Of a DNA stretch of 64,000 nucleotides, positions 46,275 through 54,762 are shown in pieces; the stretch's first letter is position 1, and each line of letters opens with the position of its first letter. Both the position numbers and the translations under genes were made by a program. Source of the stretch: Chloroflexota bacterium. Its GTDB lineage: Bacteria; Chloroflexota; Dehalococcoidia; Lucifugimonadales; UBA3495. The stretch is taken from contig VXTR01000089.1 of the NCBI GenBank assembly GCA_009837355.1, positions 1 to 64,000 of the forward strand, in the 5' to 3' direction. The notes beneath the pieces were generated by a model, which did no database searches, was not told the origin of the DNA, and was given only the letters and a program-made list of their open reading frames with translations.

Positions 46275-49200
46275 ATGGCCCTCACCGGACTCCTCTCCCT
46301 CCTTGGCGCGCAGCCCTGGCTGCAACGCCACCTGCGGAACCTTGCCCAGCCCAATGCCCAGGCCGAGCTTACCGTTAACGCCGACCACCAACCGGTGTAC
46401 CTGGCCGCCCTTTGGTCCGCCTCTCGCGGACGTCCCATCGTAGTTATCACCCCGCGCCTTGATGACGCCCGCCGCCTTTACGACCAACTGCTGACTTACC
46501 TGGGCGACGCCGCCCCCGTTTTCCTGCTCCCAGAACCGGAAGTTCTGCCCTTCGAGCGCCTCGCCGTTGACGCCCGCACCGGCAACCAGCGTCTCGCCGC
46601 TCTGGCGTCCCTCGCCGACGCTGCCCAGCGTCCCGGCGATGCGACACCTCCCCTGGTGGTGGCGTCCGTGTCCGCCGCCCTGCGCCTCACCCTTCCGCCT
46701 GACCTCACCTTGGGCTGCCATCCCGACGACTCCGGCGGCCCTCTGGTTAAAGGCGCTCGCGTCCCGTCCATCGACGATGCCTTGGCGGCATGGGTGCAGC
46801 TGGGTTACCGCCGCGAGCCTCAGGTGGAAGCCACCGGCTCCTTCAGCCTCCGCGGCGGCATCCTGGACGTTTTCCCGCCCAATGCTGACCTGCCCTACCG
46901 CATCGAGCTCTGGGACGACGAAATCGACACCATCCGGCTCTTCGATCCCGAAACCCAGCGTTCCATCGACAACGCCGACGCCGTGAACGTCATCGCCGCC
47001 GCCGAGCAGCTCACCGAACTTTGCGACCCCAACGTCTTCGAGGAGCGCCGCAGCCGCATCGACCTGTCCGCTTGCTCCGCCTCCACCGTCGCCCGCTTTC
47101 AGGAAGAACTCTCCGAACTGCTCACCGTGCCTAATCCCGAAATCCTGTCCTTCTACAACGGCTTGCTCAATTCCCACACGCTGGCCGATTACGTCCCCGG
47201 CGACGCCATTGTCGTCTTCGACCGTCCCGCCCGCCTCGCCGGCGAAGCCGAGGAGCAGGACGCCCGCTACGAACAGCAGCGCGCCAACCGCCAGAGCCGC
47301 GGCGAACTCCCCTATGGCTTCCCGTCTCCCGCCGCCGGTTGGGAAACGTTTCGTGAGCAAATCGCCCGTTCCTCCGTTACTACCGTGGACCTGCTCCGCT
47401 GGGGGGCTGACGACGGTCCTCAAATCGTGCAGCCTTTGCCCGACGTTCTCTCCGGCCTGTCCGCCTTTACCGGCGACGTGGCCGACCGCATCGCCCAGGG
47501 TGGCGCCGTCGTTGCCATCAGCCAGCACGCCGGCCGGCTGAGCGAACTCCTGGAAGAATCCGGCATTTCCGCCAGCGTGGTGGAAGCGCTGCCAACTCGC
47601 CCCCGGGCCAAGCGTGTCTATCTGATGCCCGGCTCATTACGCAAGGGCTGGCACGCCGAGGGCGCCGGCAGCGCCCCGGCCGTTGCCGTGTTCAGCGATG
47701 CCGAGCTTTTCGGAACCGTCAAGCAGCGCGCCTACCGCCCGCCCACGGCCCGCCGCGACTTGGGCGACGCCGTTTCGCTGACCGACCTCACGCCCGGCTG
47801 CTACGTCGTCCACATCGACCACGGCGTCGCCAAGTTCATCGGAACCACCCATCTCGAATCCACCGGCGATGACCGCGAGTATCTGGTGCTGGAATACGCC
47901 GGAGACGACCGACTCTACGTCCCCACCGAACAGCTGGATCGTCTGGGCGCCTACGTTGCCGCTACCGACCACGCGCCCACCCTCACCCGTCTCGGCGGCA
48001 GCGAATGGCAGCGCATCAAGGAGCGCGCCACCGGCGCCGCCCGGGAAATCGCCGCCGAACTGCTCCGTCTCTACGCCACCCGCGAAACCGTCCCGGGACA
48101 TCGCTTTGGCCCCGATGCCTCCTGGCAGCAGGACTTGGAAGATTCCTTCCCCTACCAGGAAACCCCCGACCAGCTTCGCGCCGTTGACGAAGTGAAAACC
48201 GACATGGAGCTGTCCAAGCCCATGGACCGCCTCATCTGCGGCGACGTGGGCTACGGCAAAACCGAGGTCGCTCTCCGCGCCGCCTTCAAGACCGTCAACG
48301 AGGGTATGCAGGTGGCCATCCTGGTGCCTACCACCGTACTCGCCCAGCAGCACTATGCCACCTTCGCCGAAAGGCTCGCCCCTTATCCGGTCAAGGTTGA
48401 AGTCCTCAGCCGTTTCCGCACCCACAAAGAACAGGCTGACGTCGTCGAGGCCGCCCGGGACGGCCTGGTGGACATCGTCATCGGCACCCACCGCATCCTG
48501 CAAAAAGACGTCGGCTTCAAGAACCTCGGCCTCGTCATTGTTGACGAGGAACACCGCTTCGGCGTCGCCCACAAAGAACGCCTCAAGCAGATGCGCGCCG
48601 AGGTTGACGTGCTCACCCTCACTGCCACGCCCATTCCGCGAACGCTGCACATGGCCCTGGCCGGCGTCCGCGATATGAGTGTCATCCACACGCCGCCGGA
48701 GGCCCGCCTGCCCGTCAAAACCTTCGTGTCCGAGGACAGCGGAGACTTGGTACGGGAGGCCATCCTGCGCGAGCTGGAGCGCGACGGCCAGGTCTTTTTC
48801 CTCCACAACCGTGTCCGCACCATCCATCAAATCACCGAGGAGCTGGAAAAGCTGGTTCCAGAAGCCCGCTTCATCATCGGCCACGGCCAGATGCCCGAAT
48901 CCGAACTGGAAGACGTTATGGTCGCCTTCGCCAACCGCGAGGCCGACGTCCTGGTCTGCACCACCATCATCGAGTCCGGCCTGGATATGCCCAACGTCAA
49001 CACCATCATCATCGACCGCGCCGACCGTTTCGGCCTTGCGCAACTCTACCAGCTCCGTGGCCGCGTCGGTCGTGGGGACCATCGCGCCTACGCCTACCTG
49101 CTGCTCCCCGACAACCACGAAATCACCGACGCCGCCAGCCAGCGCATCCACGCCATCCTCCAGGCCGATGAACTTGGCTCCGGTTTCCGCATCGCCATGC

Positions 49201-49946
49201 GCGACCTGGAAATCCGCGGCGCCGGCAACCTCCTCGGCGCCGACCAGAGCGGCCAGATTCACGCCGTCGGCCTCAACCTCTACTCCGAGCTGCTCAGCCA
49301 GGCCGTCCAGGAACTCCACGACCAGGGCAACGGCGCCGCTCCCTCAGCCGAATTTCAAACGCCCCCGCGCATCGACCTGCCGACCATCTCCGCTGTCATT
49401 CCCGCCGACTACATTGCCCATCTGCCGGCCCGCCTCGCCTTTTACCAGCGCCTTTCCAACATCATCGACCGCGCCCAAATCGCCGCCGTCCGCTCCGATA
49501 TGCAGGATCGCTTCGGCCCGCTGCCTCCCCCGGTGGAGAACCTGCTCACCATAACCGACCTGCGCTGTCTCGGCTTGGCCGCCGGTGTCGAGTCTATTTC
49601 GGGAACGGCCGGCGACGGCATCGTTACCGTGGTATTCCGACAGCCGGTCGGCGACGCTCGCCTGGCTTTGCAGAACAAGATGGGGCCCGGTGTCCTGGTC
49701 AGCCGACGGGATATGCAGATCCGCACCACCGGCGACTCCGACCACGGCCTGGCCCGGCTGGCCCGCTCCCTTCGGCGCGTCATATCCTTCATCGACGAAA
49801 TGCAGCAGGCCATGGCTGCCGCCGCTCCGGCCGGCGACGCTCTCGACCCGGCGCCGCCGGCATCCACAAACGGCAGTGCCGCTAAACCTCCGCGTTCCCG
49901 TTCCCGCCGTCGCCGTCGTCAGCCGCAGGAGGTTGCCGCTGACTGA
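46275..49946 (+). CDS. mfd: transcription-repair coupling factor
   Basis: A 1223-residue Mfd. The UvrB-homology region comes first, followed by the RNA-polymerase-interacting CarD-like domain (about residue 505, D-L-T-P-G-C-Y-V-V-H-I-D-H-G). The translocase has Walker A G-D-V-G-Y-G-K-T near 657 and D-E-E-H near 757, and a C-terminal TRCF domain follows. Mfd removes stalled RNA polymerase and recruits UvrA. ATG 46275 starts the domain; the frame is open further upstream but unlike Mfd. No clear Shine-Dalgarno sequence. The basic, Arg-rich tail overlaps the convergent DUF4349 gene by 65 bases. Confidence 0.95.
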   Translation: MALTGLLSLLGAQPWLQRHLRNLAQPNAQAELTVNADHQPVYLAALWSASRGRPIVVITPRLDDARRLYDQLLTYLGDAAPVFLLPEPEVLPFERLAVDARTGNQRLAALASLADAAQRPGDATPPLVVASVSAALRLTLPPDLTLGCHPDDSGGPLVKGARVPSIDDALAAWVQLGYRREPQVEATGSFSLRGGILDVFPPNADLPYRIELWDDEIDTIRLFDPETQRSIDNADAVNVIAAAEQLTELCDPNVFEERRSRIDLSACSASTVARFQEELSELLTVPNPEILSFYNGLLNSHTLADYVPGDAIVVFDRPARLAGEAEEQDARYEQQRANRQSRGELPYGFPSPAAGWETFREQIARSSVTTVDLLRWGADDGPQIVQPLPDVLSGLSAFTGDVADRIAQGGAVVAISQHAGRLSELLEESGISASVVEALPTRPRAKRVYLMPGSLRKGWHAEGAGSAPAVAVFSDAELFGTVKQRAYRPPTARRDLGDAVSLTDLTPGCYVVHIDHGVAKFIGTTHLESTGDDREYLVLEYAGDDRLYVPTEQLDRLGAYVAATDHAPTLTRLGGSEWQRIKERATGAAREIAAELLRLYATRETVPGHRFGPDASWQQDLEDSFPYQETPDQLRAVDEVKTDMELSKPMDRLICGDVGYGKTEVALRAAFKTVNEGMQVAILVPTTVLAQQHYATFAERLAPYPVKVEVLSRFRTHKEQADVVEAARDGLVDIVIGTHRILQKDVGFKNLGLVIVDEEHRFGVAHKERLKQMRAEVDVLTLTATPIPRTLHMALAGVRDMSVIHTPPEARLPVKTFVSEDSGDLVREAILRELERDGQVFFLHNRVRTIHQITEELEKLVPEARFIIGHGQMPESELEDVMVAFANREADVLVCTTIIESGLDMPNVNTIIIDRADRFGLAQLYQLRGRVGRGDHRAYAYLLLPDNHEITDAASQRIHAILQADELGSGFRIAMRDLEIRGAGNLLGADQSGQIHAVGLNLYSELLSQAVQELHDQGNGAAPSAEFQTPPRIDLPTISAVIPADYIAHLPARLAFYQRLSNIIDRAQIAAVRSDMQDRFGPLPPPVENLLTITDLRCLGLAAGVESISGTAGDGIVTVVFRQPVGDARLALQNKMGPGVLVSRRDMQIRTTGDSDHGLARLARSLRRVISFIDEMQQAMAAAAPAGDALDPAPPASTNGSAAKPPRSRSRRRRRQPQEVAAD

Positions 49947-51474
49947 CGCCGTTGCCTTCCGCGCCGCTCCTCCGCCTTCGCTGCCACATTACCAGCGCGA
50001 TCACTCCGCCCGCTCCCGCTATCGCCAGAACGGCGATAATCACTCCTACCACCACCCAAATCCCGTCGCGGTCATCGCCGGTGTACACCGATACGGATAG
50101 TCGCGAGTTGGGCGCCGCGTCCGACGGGCTTTGACCCGAGGAGTGGTACTCCCAGGCCACAACCTTGCCCAGCCCGGCGCCGAAATCCATTATCTCCCTC
50201 AAGTCCGAAGCTTTCACCACCAGGTCCGCGTTGATGCTTACGCTCTCCCCTTCGTCCCATCGGGATTCGTTCCAGTTTTCCACGTAACCGCCCAGCGATT
50301 CCACCCGCGCCCGTATCTCTCCGGCCATCGCCATCGGCTCCGACGCTTCCAGCGACAGCGAAGCCGCGGAGTCAACGTTGGAGCGAATCACCAGCGTCAG
50401 CCGTGCGTTGGGCGTATCTCCCGACGGCGCCGGCCCCACTGAATCCAGCCGCCGCTCCGACGGCTCGCCCAGCGACGCCACGTAGTCCATCAACCCGTTC
50501 AGGTCCGTTGGCCTGACGAATGCCGACAGTTGCACCACTTGGCCCCTGTCTTCCTGATATTCCCGTTTTTCTCCCACGTAGCCCTGTAGCGCTTCCACCT
50601 GTGTCACTACGGAGTCGGCGGTCTCTGCCGGGTTCCCTACTGCCAGGGTCAGCGACCCGTAGGGCGGGTCGGCGGCGAATCGTGGCGGCAGGTGCAAATT
50701 AACCCTGATCAGCGACGCCGCTACCCTGTTTTCCAGGTTCCGCTGCGTCGCTGCTACCTGCTCTATATCCGCTCGCACTTCCGAGATGCGACGCTCAATG
50801 TCGATCACGTCCTCCACCGTCGCCGCGTTTTCCAGCAGCACGACCAGCCGCTCCTCCTGCACCTTCCACGCCTCCATCCGGGCTTCGTTGTCAATCAGCC
50901 GGTCCGTTACGTCGGTGGACGACACCCCCTCGTCGGTCACGCGCCCCAACCCTCGCAGGGTATCCATTGCGTTGTTGAACCGTTCCGCCGGCACCCGTAT
51001 CCCGATGGATGCGGTTCGGTAGCCTCCCTCGCCAACTATGTCCGACGATTCCACCCAGCCGCCTCGTTGCGCCGCCAGCGTTTCCACCTGTCGGGCCACC
51101 GAGTCAATGTCGTTCACCTCCAGGCTTACCCATGCCTCCACAATCAACTGCCGCCCGCTTTGGGCTTGCATGGAACTCGCGGATTCGCCGGTTGGCGTAT
51201 CCGAGTCGGCTCCGGCGCTGGCCTGCTGAACCGCCGTTGCCGCTTGAGCGAGGGGGGAACGGTCCAGGCCAAGGGATTCCGTCATTGAGCCGGATGCAGC
51301 CTCGGGCGCGGCTGTCGGCTGCGCCGCCGCTGGCTGGGCTGGCGCGTATGCTGCGCTATCCTCCATTGCCATCGCCGCAGATTCATCCGCCCCTCCACAG
51401 CTCAATGCCATTGCCATCAACCCGGCCACGAGCGCAACCCCGGCCAACGCTCGCTTCAATCTCAGAGTACCCAT
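49882..51474 (-). CDS. DUF4349 lipoprotein with C-terminal membrane helix
   Basis: A 530-residue protein. The N-terminal signal ends in A-L-S-C (Cys26), which looks like a lipobox. An Ala/Pro/Gln-rich spacer follows, then repeated beta-alpha-beta units. The first (V-S-L-E-V-N-D-I-D-S-V ... G-G-W-V-E-S) and a helical R-L-I-D-N-E-A-R-M-E-A-W region match DUF4349; two further similar units follow. A membrane helix near residue 480 precedes a basic tail. Function unknown; envelope location inferred. ATG 51474 sits right at the signal peptide. It converges with mfd. Confidence 0.82.
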   Translation of the reverse strand: MGTLRLKRALAGVALVAGLMAMALSCGGADESAAMAMEDSAAYAPAQPAAAQPTAAPEAASGSMTESLGLDRSPLAQAATAVQQASAGADSDTPTGESASSMQAQSGRQLIVEAWVSLEVNDIDSVARQVETLAAQRGGWVESSDIVGEGGYRTASIGIRVPAERFNNAMDTLRGLGRVTDEGVSSTDVTDRLIDNEARMEAWKVQEERLVVLLENAATVEDVIDIERRISEVRADIEQVAATQRNLENRVAASLIRVNLHLPPRFAADPPYGSLTLAVGNPAETADSVVTQVEALQGYVGEKREYQEDRGQVVQLSAFVRPTDLNGLMDYVASLGEPSERRLDSVGPAPSGDTPNARLTLVIRSNVDSAASLSLEASEPMAMAGEIRARVESLGGYVENWNESRWDEGESVSINADLVVKASDLREIMDFGAGLGKVVAWEYHSSGQSPSDAAPNSRLSVSVYTGDDRDGIWVVVGVIIAVLAIAGAGGVIALVMWQRRRRSGAEGNGVSQRQPPAADDGDGGNGNAEV

Positions 51475-51577
51475 TATCAGCGCCTCCAATCTCGTCCTTA
51501 CCGTTCATACGGATTATATCCTGCTCCGGTTTCAACTCCCACCGGCTTGGCCAGCCTTGGCGGGCCGAGCCATCCCT

Positions 51578-51683
51578 GGGCCTTTCGATTATCGGTACAA
51601 ACCTGCAAAGCCGTCATTCCGGCGAAAGAACGTCACCCCGTACTTGATACGGGGTCCGCATTACGGGAATAATCGAAAGGCCC
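51578..51683. mobile_element. 106-bp MITE-like element with 15-bp inverted ends
   Basis: GGGCCTTTCGATTAT (51578-51592) and its exact reverse complement (51669-51683) bound a segment. The segment contains a partial copy of the dispersed repeat (CGTCATTCCGGCGAAAG, 51612-51628) and a second palindrome, CCCCGTA (51636-51642) with TACGGGG (51648-51654). No transposase is inside. It is probably a small non-autonomous element or a nested insertion. The promoter of the downstream operon starts 21 bases after it. Confidence 0.6.
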
Positions 51684-51703
51684 TGGAGCCATCCAGCGAG
51701 TCG

Positions 51704-51732
51704 TTGACGCCCAAAATGCCACGCCATATAAT
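51704..51732 (+). promoter_or_regulatory. sigma70-like promoter of the ComD/E operon
   Basis: TTGACG (51704-51709), a 17-base spacer, TATAAT (51727-51732): 11 of 12 consensus bases. Transcription would start near 51739, about 58 bases before ATG 51797. Confidence 0.8.
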
Positions 51733-51796
51733 GCCGGTTGGACTGTTATGCAAGTCAATTCGCCGTACTTGGCGCACCCCCCAAGGAGTCATTAGA

Positions 51797-52309
51797 ATGA
51801 CCACCGCTATCCCCGAATCAATTTTGCATCCCGCCTCGCTGGTCAACGAGCTCAAGAAAAACGACGTCTCCCACGTCGTCTGGCTACCCGACAGCGAGAC
51901 CAATTTCCTCTATCACATGATGATGGAAGAACCCACCCTCGACTTGGTTCCCGTCTGCCGCGAGGGTGAAACCATGGCCGTCGCCGCCGGACTCTGGGTT
52001 GGCGGCGCCAAACCCGTGGTGCTCATTCAGAACACCGGCGTCTTCGAAGCCGGCGACTCCATCCGCGGCCTCTGCCTCGACCTCAACCAGCCGCTGGTTA
52101 TGCTGGTCGGTTATCGCGGCTGGACCCGGCGCGGCCCCACTCCCGACTCCGCCGGGCGCTTCATCGAACACATCCTTCACGCCTGGGGCATCAACTATTA
52201 CCTCGTCGAAACCGATGAAGATGCCGACCGCATCAGCGTCGCCTTTGAAGAATGCGAACGCCTCAGCCGCCCCGTTGCCGTCCTGATTGGCACCGAGTTC
52301 GGGTCATAA
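51797..52309 (+). CDS. TPP decarboxylase alpha subunit, ComD/sulfopyruvate decarboxylase type
   Basis: A 170-residue pyrimidine-domain subunit. Glu in the C-R-E-G-E-T motif near residue 55 would activate TPP; the I-Q-N-T-G-V-F and G-Y-R-G-W-T motifs match ComD and the N-terminal half of phosphonopyruvate decarboxylase. With the beta subunit it should decarboxylate a 2-oxo acid carrying a sulfonate, phosphonate or similar group. AAGGAG lies 8 bases before the ATG. Coenzyme M biosynthesis is possible but unproven. Confidence 0.82.
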   Translation: MTTAIPESILHPASLVNELKKNDVSHVVWLPDSETNFLYHMMMEEPTLDLVPVCREGETMAVAAGLWVGGAKPVVLIQNTGVFEAGDSIRGLCLDLNQPLVMLVGYRGWTRRGPTPDSAGRFIEHILHAWGINYYLVETDEDADRISVAFEECERLSRPVAVLIGTEFGS

Positions 52310-52326
52310 CCGGCTATCCGGGCTTT

Positions 52327-52364
52327 CACCCTCACCCCTACCCTCTCCCATCAAGGGAGAGGGG
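52327..52364 (+). repeat. dispersed repeat, second family, second copy
   Basis: CACCCTCACCCC followed by a perfect 9-bp hairpin (52341-52349 with 52355-52363, loop ATCAA). It lies between the alpha and beta subunit genes and may affect the relative expression of the two. The other copy is at 29798. Confidence 0.75.
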
Positions 52365-52391
52365 AACATTCCTCATTCAGGAGCAAACCCC

Positions 52392-52988
52392 ATGATTAAC
52401 AATACCGACGCCGTCCGCGTCATCGACAGCAAGCGCGAAGACGCCGTCCTGGTCCCCACCATGAACGCCGGCAACGTCCGCTTCGGCCTGCCCACCGTTA
52501 CCAGCAACCAGGTGTTGGACCTGCCCATCTCCGGCGCAATGGGCAAGGCCAGCAACGTCGGGCTGGGCATTGCCCTGGCGCAACCCGGCCGCAAGGTAAT
52601 CGTCATGGATGGCGATGGCAGCCTGCTGATGAACTTGGGCTCTTTGGTAACTACTTCCACCAAGCAGCCCAGGAACTTCTACCACTTCCTGTTCAACAAT
52701 GGCGTCTATGCCGTAACCGGCGGCCAACCCATTCCCGGCTCCGAGGGCGTCACCAATTGGGAAGAGGTCGCCAGGGGAGCCGGCTATGCCGCCGTCTTCT
52801 CCTTTGACAACCTGGAAGACTTCACCACCGGTATCGACGAAGTTCTCGCCGCCGAAGGCCCGGTCTTCGTCCACCTGGCCGTCGAGCCGGAAATCGAGAA
52901 CACCCCGGTTCAGTTCCGCCAGCGCCCCACCCGCTCGGCGCAGCAGGCATACCAGGAAGTAACCGCCGCCCTGGCCGCCGACAACTAG
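52392..52988 (+). CDS. TPP decarboxylase beta subunit, ComE type
   Basis: A 198-residue pyrophosphate-binding subunit. The TPP/magnesium motif is M-D-G-D-G-S-L-L-M-N near residue 75, with N-N-G-V-Y after it (the GDG...NN pattern). It pairs with the alpha subunit encoded 82 bases upstream. ATG 52392 is preferred to in-frame upstream starts because those precede the family's first block. A hairpin follows the gene. Confidence 0.87.
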   Translation: MINNTDAVRVIDSKREDAVLVPTMNAGNVRFGLPTVTSNQVLDLPISGAMGKASNVGLGIALAQPGRKVIVMDGDGSLLMNLGSLVTTSTKQPRNFYHFLFNNGVYAVTGGQPIPGSEGVTNWEEVARGAGYAAVFSFDNLEDFTTGIDEVLAAEGPVFVHLAVEPEIENTPVQFRQRPTRSAQQAYQEVTAALAADN

Positions 52989-53014
52989 CCGCCGGCACAA
53001 GGTAGTCAGCGTAA

Positions 53015-53045
53015 GGGGCGAATCTGCCGATGGTAGATTCGCCCC
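53015..53045 (+). repeat. strong hairpin after the beta subunit gene
   Basis: A perfect 11-bp stem (53015-53025 with 53035-53045) and nine-base loop. There is no T run, so termination may be only partial. The stem resembles in design the hairpin at 26868. Confidence 0.65.
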
Positions 53046-53058
53046 GACTCTAAAACCA

Positions 53059-53286
53059 ATGCCCAAGTTCTCGCTCACCGGCATTATTGGCCGCCTGCTG
53101 GCTTCTGCGGTAGTAGTCGCCGGATTCTACCTGCTGTGGCTGGGCTTCGTGGAGGCCAACGCCCTCAAAGCCGTTCCGGGCGCCATTCTCATCCCGGTTG
53201 GACTCTACCTGATGGTGTCTTCACGCCGCTCCCAAATCCGCGATGAATCCCGTCGCAACGCCGAAGTGGATTCCGATAACGAATGA
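53059..53286 (+). CDS. small two-helix membrane protein
   Basis: A 75-residue protein with two predicted membrane helices (about 10-30 and 37-53) joined by a short turn containing G-F-V-E-A-N-A-L-K, and a charged C-terminus (R-R-S-Q-I-R-D-E-S-R-R). I do not recognise a family. The stop overlaps the start of the next gene by four bases (ATGA at 53283-53286), so the two are coupled. It may hold the neighbouring degenerate TPP protein at the membrane; this is speculative. Confidence 0.65.
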   Translation: MPKFSLTGIIGRLLASAVVVAGFYLLWLGFVEANALKAVPGAILIPVGLYLMVSSRRSQIRDESRRNAEVDSDNE

Positions 53287-53852
53287 TTCCCTCACACGAA
53301 GTCGCTCGCGCCATCAACTACCACCGTGACGATGCGTTGGTGGTATCCACCTCCGCTGCCCTCCGCGACTGGCATCAGGTATCCCAGCGTCGTGACTTGG
53401 ACATCGACCTTACCGACTGCATGGACCGGGCCCCCGCCGTCGGCCTAGGCCTGTCCCTGGCTCAGCCCAACCGTCGCATCTTGGTGCTAGACTGCGACGC
53501 CACCCTGCGCACCGATCTGGCCAGCCTGGCCACCATCGGCGAGGCCGCGCCGAGCAACTTCGTTCATTTTGTCCTGGAAGACGCCGACCATACGTCCACC
53601 GATGGCGTGCCAATTCGCGGCCTCGACAAGGTTGATTTTGAGGGCGTGGCCCGCAGCGCCGGTTACGCTCATGCCTGCCGCTTCGACAACCTGGAAGAAC
53701 TACTCATCGGCATGGAGGACATCATGCGCCGGCCCGGCCCGATCCTGGTCGCCGTCAAAGTCGTCCCCGATTCCGAGTCCGCTCGCTTCCCCGAGCGCAC
53801 GATGGCCGACGGCTGGGCCGAAGTCAGGCGCGCCCTGGCCGCTGACATCTAA
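53283..53852 (+). CDS. degenerate paralog of the ComE-type TPP subunit
   Basis: A 189-residue protein that follows the beta subunit throughout (V-G-L-G-L-S-L-A-Q-P-N, V-A-R-S-A-G-Y-A-H-A, F-D-N-L-E-E-L). It has lost the cofactor motif: L-D-C-D-A-T replaces M-D-G-D-G-S, and L-E-D-A-D replaces the N-N motif. It is unlikely to bind TPP-magnesium, so it may be a regulatory or structural pseudo-subunit. The frame is intact and coupled to the small membrane protein, so it is not a decaying pseudogene. It converges with the DtxR gene, with a 4-base overlap. Confidence 0.8.
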   Translation: MIPSHEVARAINYHRDDALVVSTSAALRDWHQVSQRRDLDIDLTDCMDRAPAVGLGLSLAQPNRRILVLDCDATLRTDLASLATIGEAAPSNFVHFVLEDADHTSTDGVPIRGLDKVDFEGVARSAGYAHACRFDNLEELLIGMEDIMRRPGPILVAVKVVPDSESARFPERTMADGWAEVRRALAADI

Positions 53853-54607
53853 CCGCTTGTGGAATCCGTCTCCGGGGGCCTCACCACGATTTGCCGCGCC
53901 ACGTTGTACCCAATGGAAATCTCCTCCACTTCAGTCTCCACCCGCATGACCCCCAGGTAGGGCATCGCTTCCACCAACGTTATGTGCCGCTCCGGCACCA
54001 ACTGCGCTCCCCCCAGGAACTTCAGCAGCTCCGGGTCCTCTTCCGGCACCCGGTCAACCACGTAGGCTTGGCCATCATCCGCGTTGTCCAATGTAACTGC
54101 CCCGGCGCTGGCCACGTCCGCTCCTGAGCCCGGAATAGGCCAACCAAAAGGGGAGCGCGTCGGGTTCCCCAGCCGCTCCATCAGCTTGGACTCCAGCGCT
54201 TCCGACATGCCGTGCTCCAATTGGTGGGCTTCGATGTGGGCTTCGTGCAGTTCCATGCCCAGCAAGTCCACCACCAGCCACTCCGCCAGCCGATGCCGTC
54301 GGGCGATATTCTCTCCCTCGGTCTGGCCCCGGTTCGTCAAGCGAATGCGCTTGTCCCCGCCAATCTCCACCAGACCCTGCTTCTGCATCCGCCGCAGCAT
54401 ACCCGCCACCGATGGCACCGATGTTCCCAGCCCTTCGGTGGGAGGCAATTGCCTCAACGCCTCGGTCAACTGAGTCAGCGTCGGAACCTCTCCGTCCTCC
54501 CACATCTTGTACAGCGAAAGGAGGTAGTTTTCAGTTACCGGTGACGGGCGCTCACCGGCTGCACTTGACTGAGCGTTGGCGGCGGCAGTTTTGCGAGGGC
54601 GGGGCAC
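53849..54607 (-). CDS. DtxR/MntR-family metal-dependent repressor
   Basis: A 252-residue regulator. A winged-helix domain (S-V-P-S-V-A-G-M-L-R-R-M near residue 60) is followed by the metal-binding dimerisation domain (R-H-R-L-A-E-W-L-V and E-A-H-Q-L-E-H-G-M-S) and a C-terminal FeoA/SH3-like domain. It would sense iron or manganese and repress uptake genes. I start at GTG 54607, because GGAGGA is just upstream and the TTG at 54619 overlaps it. A -10-like TATAAT lies on the minus strand at 54637-54642. The metal ABC ATPase encoded at 60722 is a plausible target. Confidence 0.87.
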   Translation of the reverse strand: MPRPRKTAAANAQSSAAGERPSPVTENYLLSLYKMWEDGEVPTLTQLTEALRQLPPTEGLGTSVPSVAGMLRRMQKQGLVEIGGDKRIRLTNRGQTEGENIARRHRLAEWLVVDLLGMELHEAHIEAHQLEHGMSEALESKLMERLGNPTRSPFGWPIPGSGADVASAGAVTLDNADDGQAYVVDRVPEEDPELLKFLGGAQLVPERHITLVEAMPYLGVMRVETEVEEISIGYNVARQIVVRPPETDSTSG

Positions 54608-54762
54608 ACTTCCTCCCAATCTGTGAAGTTGCCGCGATTATACCCCAAATCCGATTGCGCTTACTAACCGCCCGGCCGCGCCATTGGGGAGTCGGTTCCG
54701 GCCGGGTAACCCCGGTGAACCGGTTATCTGGTATCATCCACAGCCCCAGCGAGGTATGCCTA

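Larger units (their letters stand above)
51475..51796. other. intergenic region with repeat element and promoter
   Basis: This 322-base gap holds the 106-bp element at 51578-51683 and the ComD/E promoter at 51704-51732. Nothing coding is supported. Confidence 0.7.

Noticed and set aside
47637-49319. A 560-codon minus-strand frame opposite mfd
   Set aside because: Mirror of Mfd coding bias; no start site or family support.
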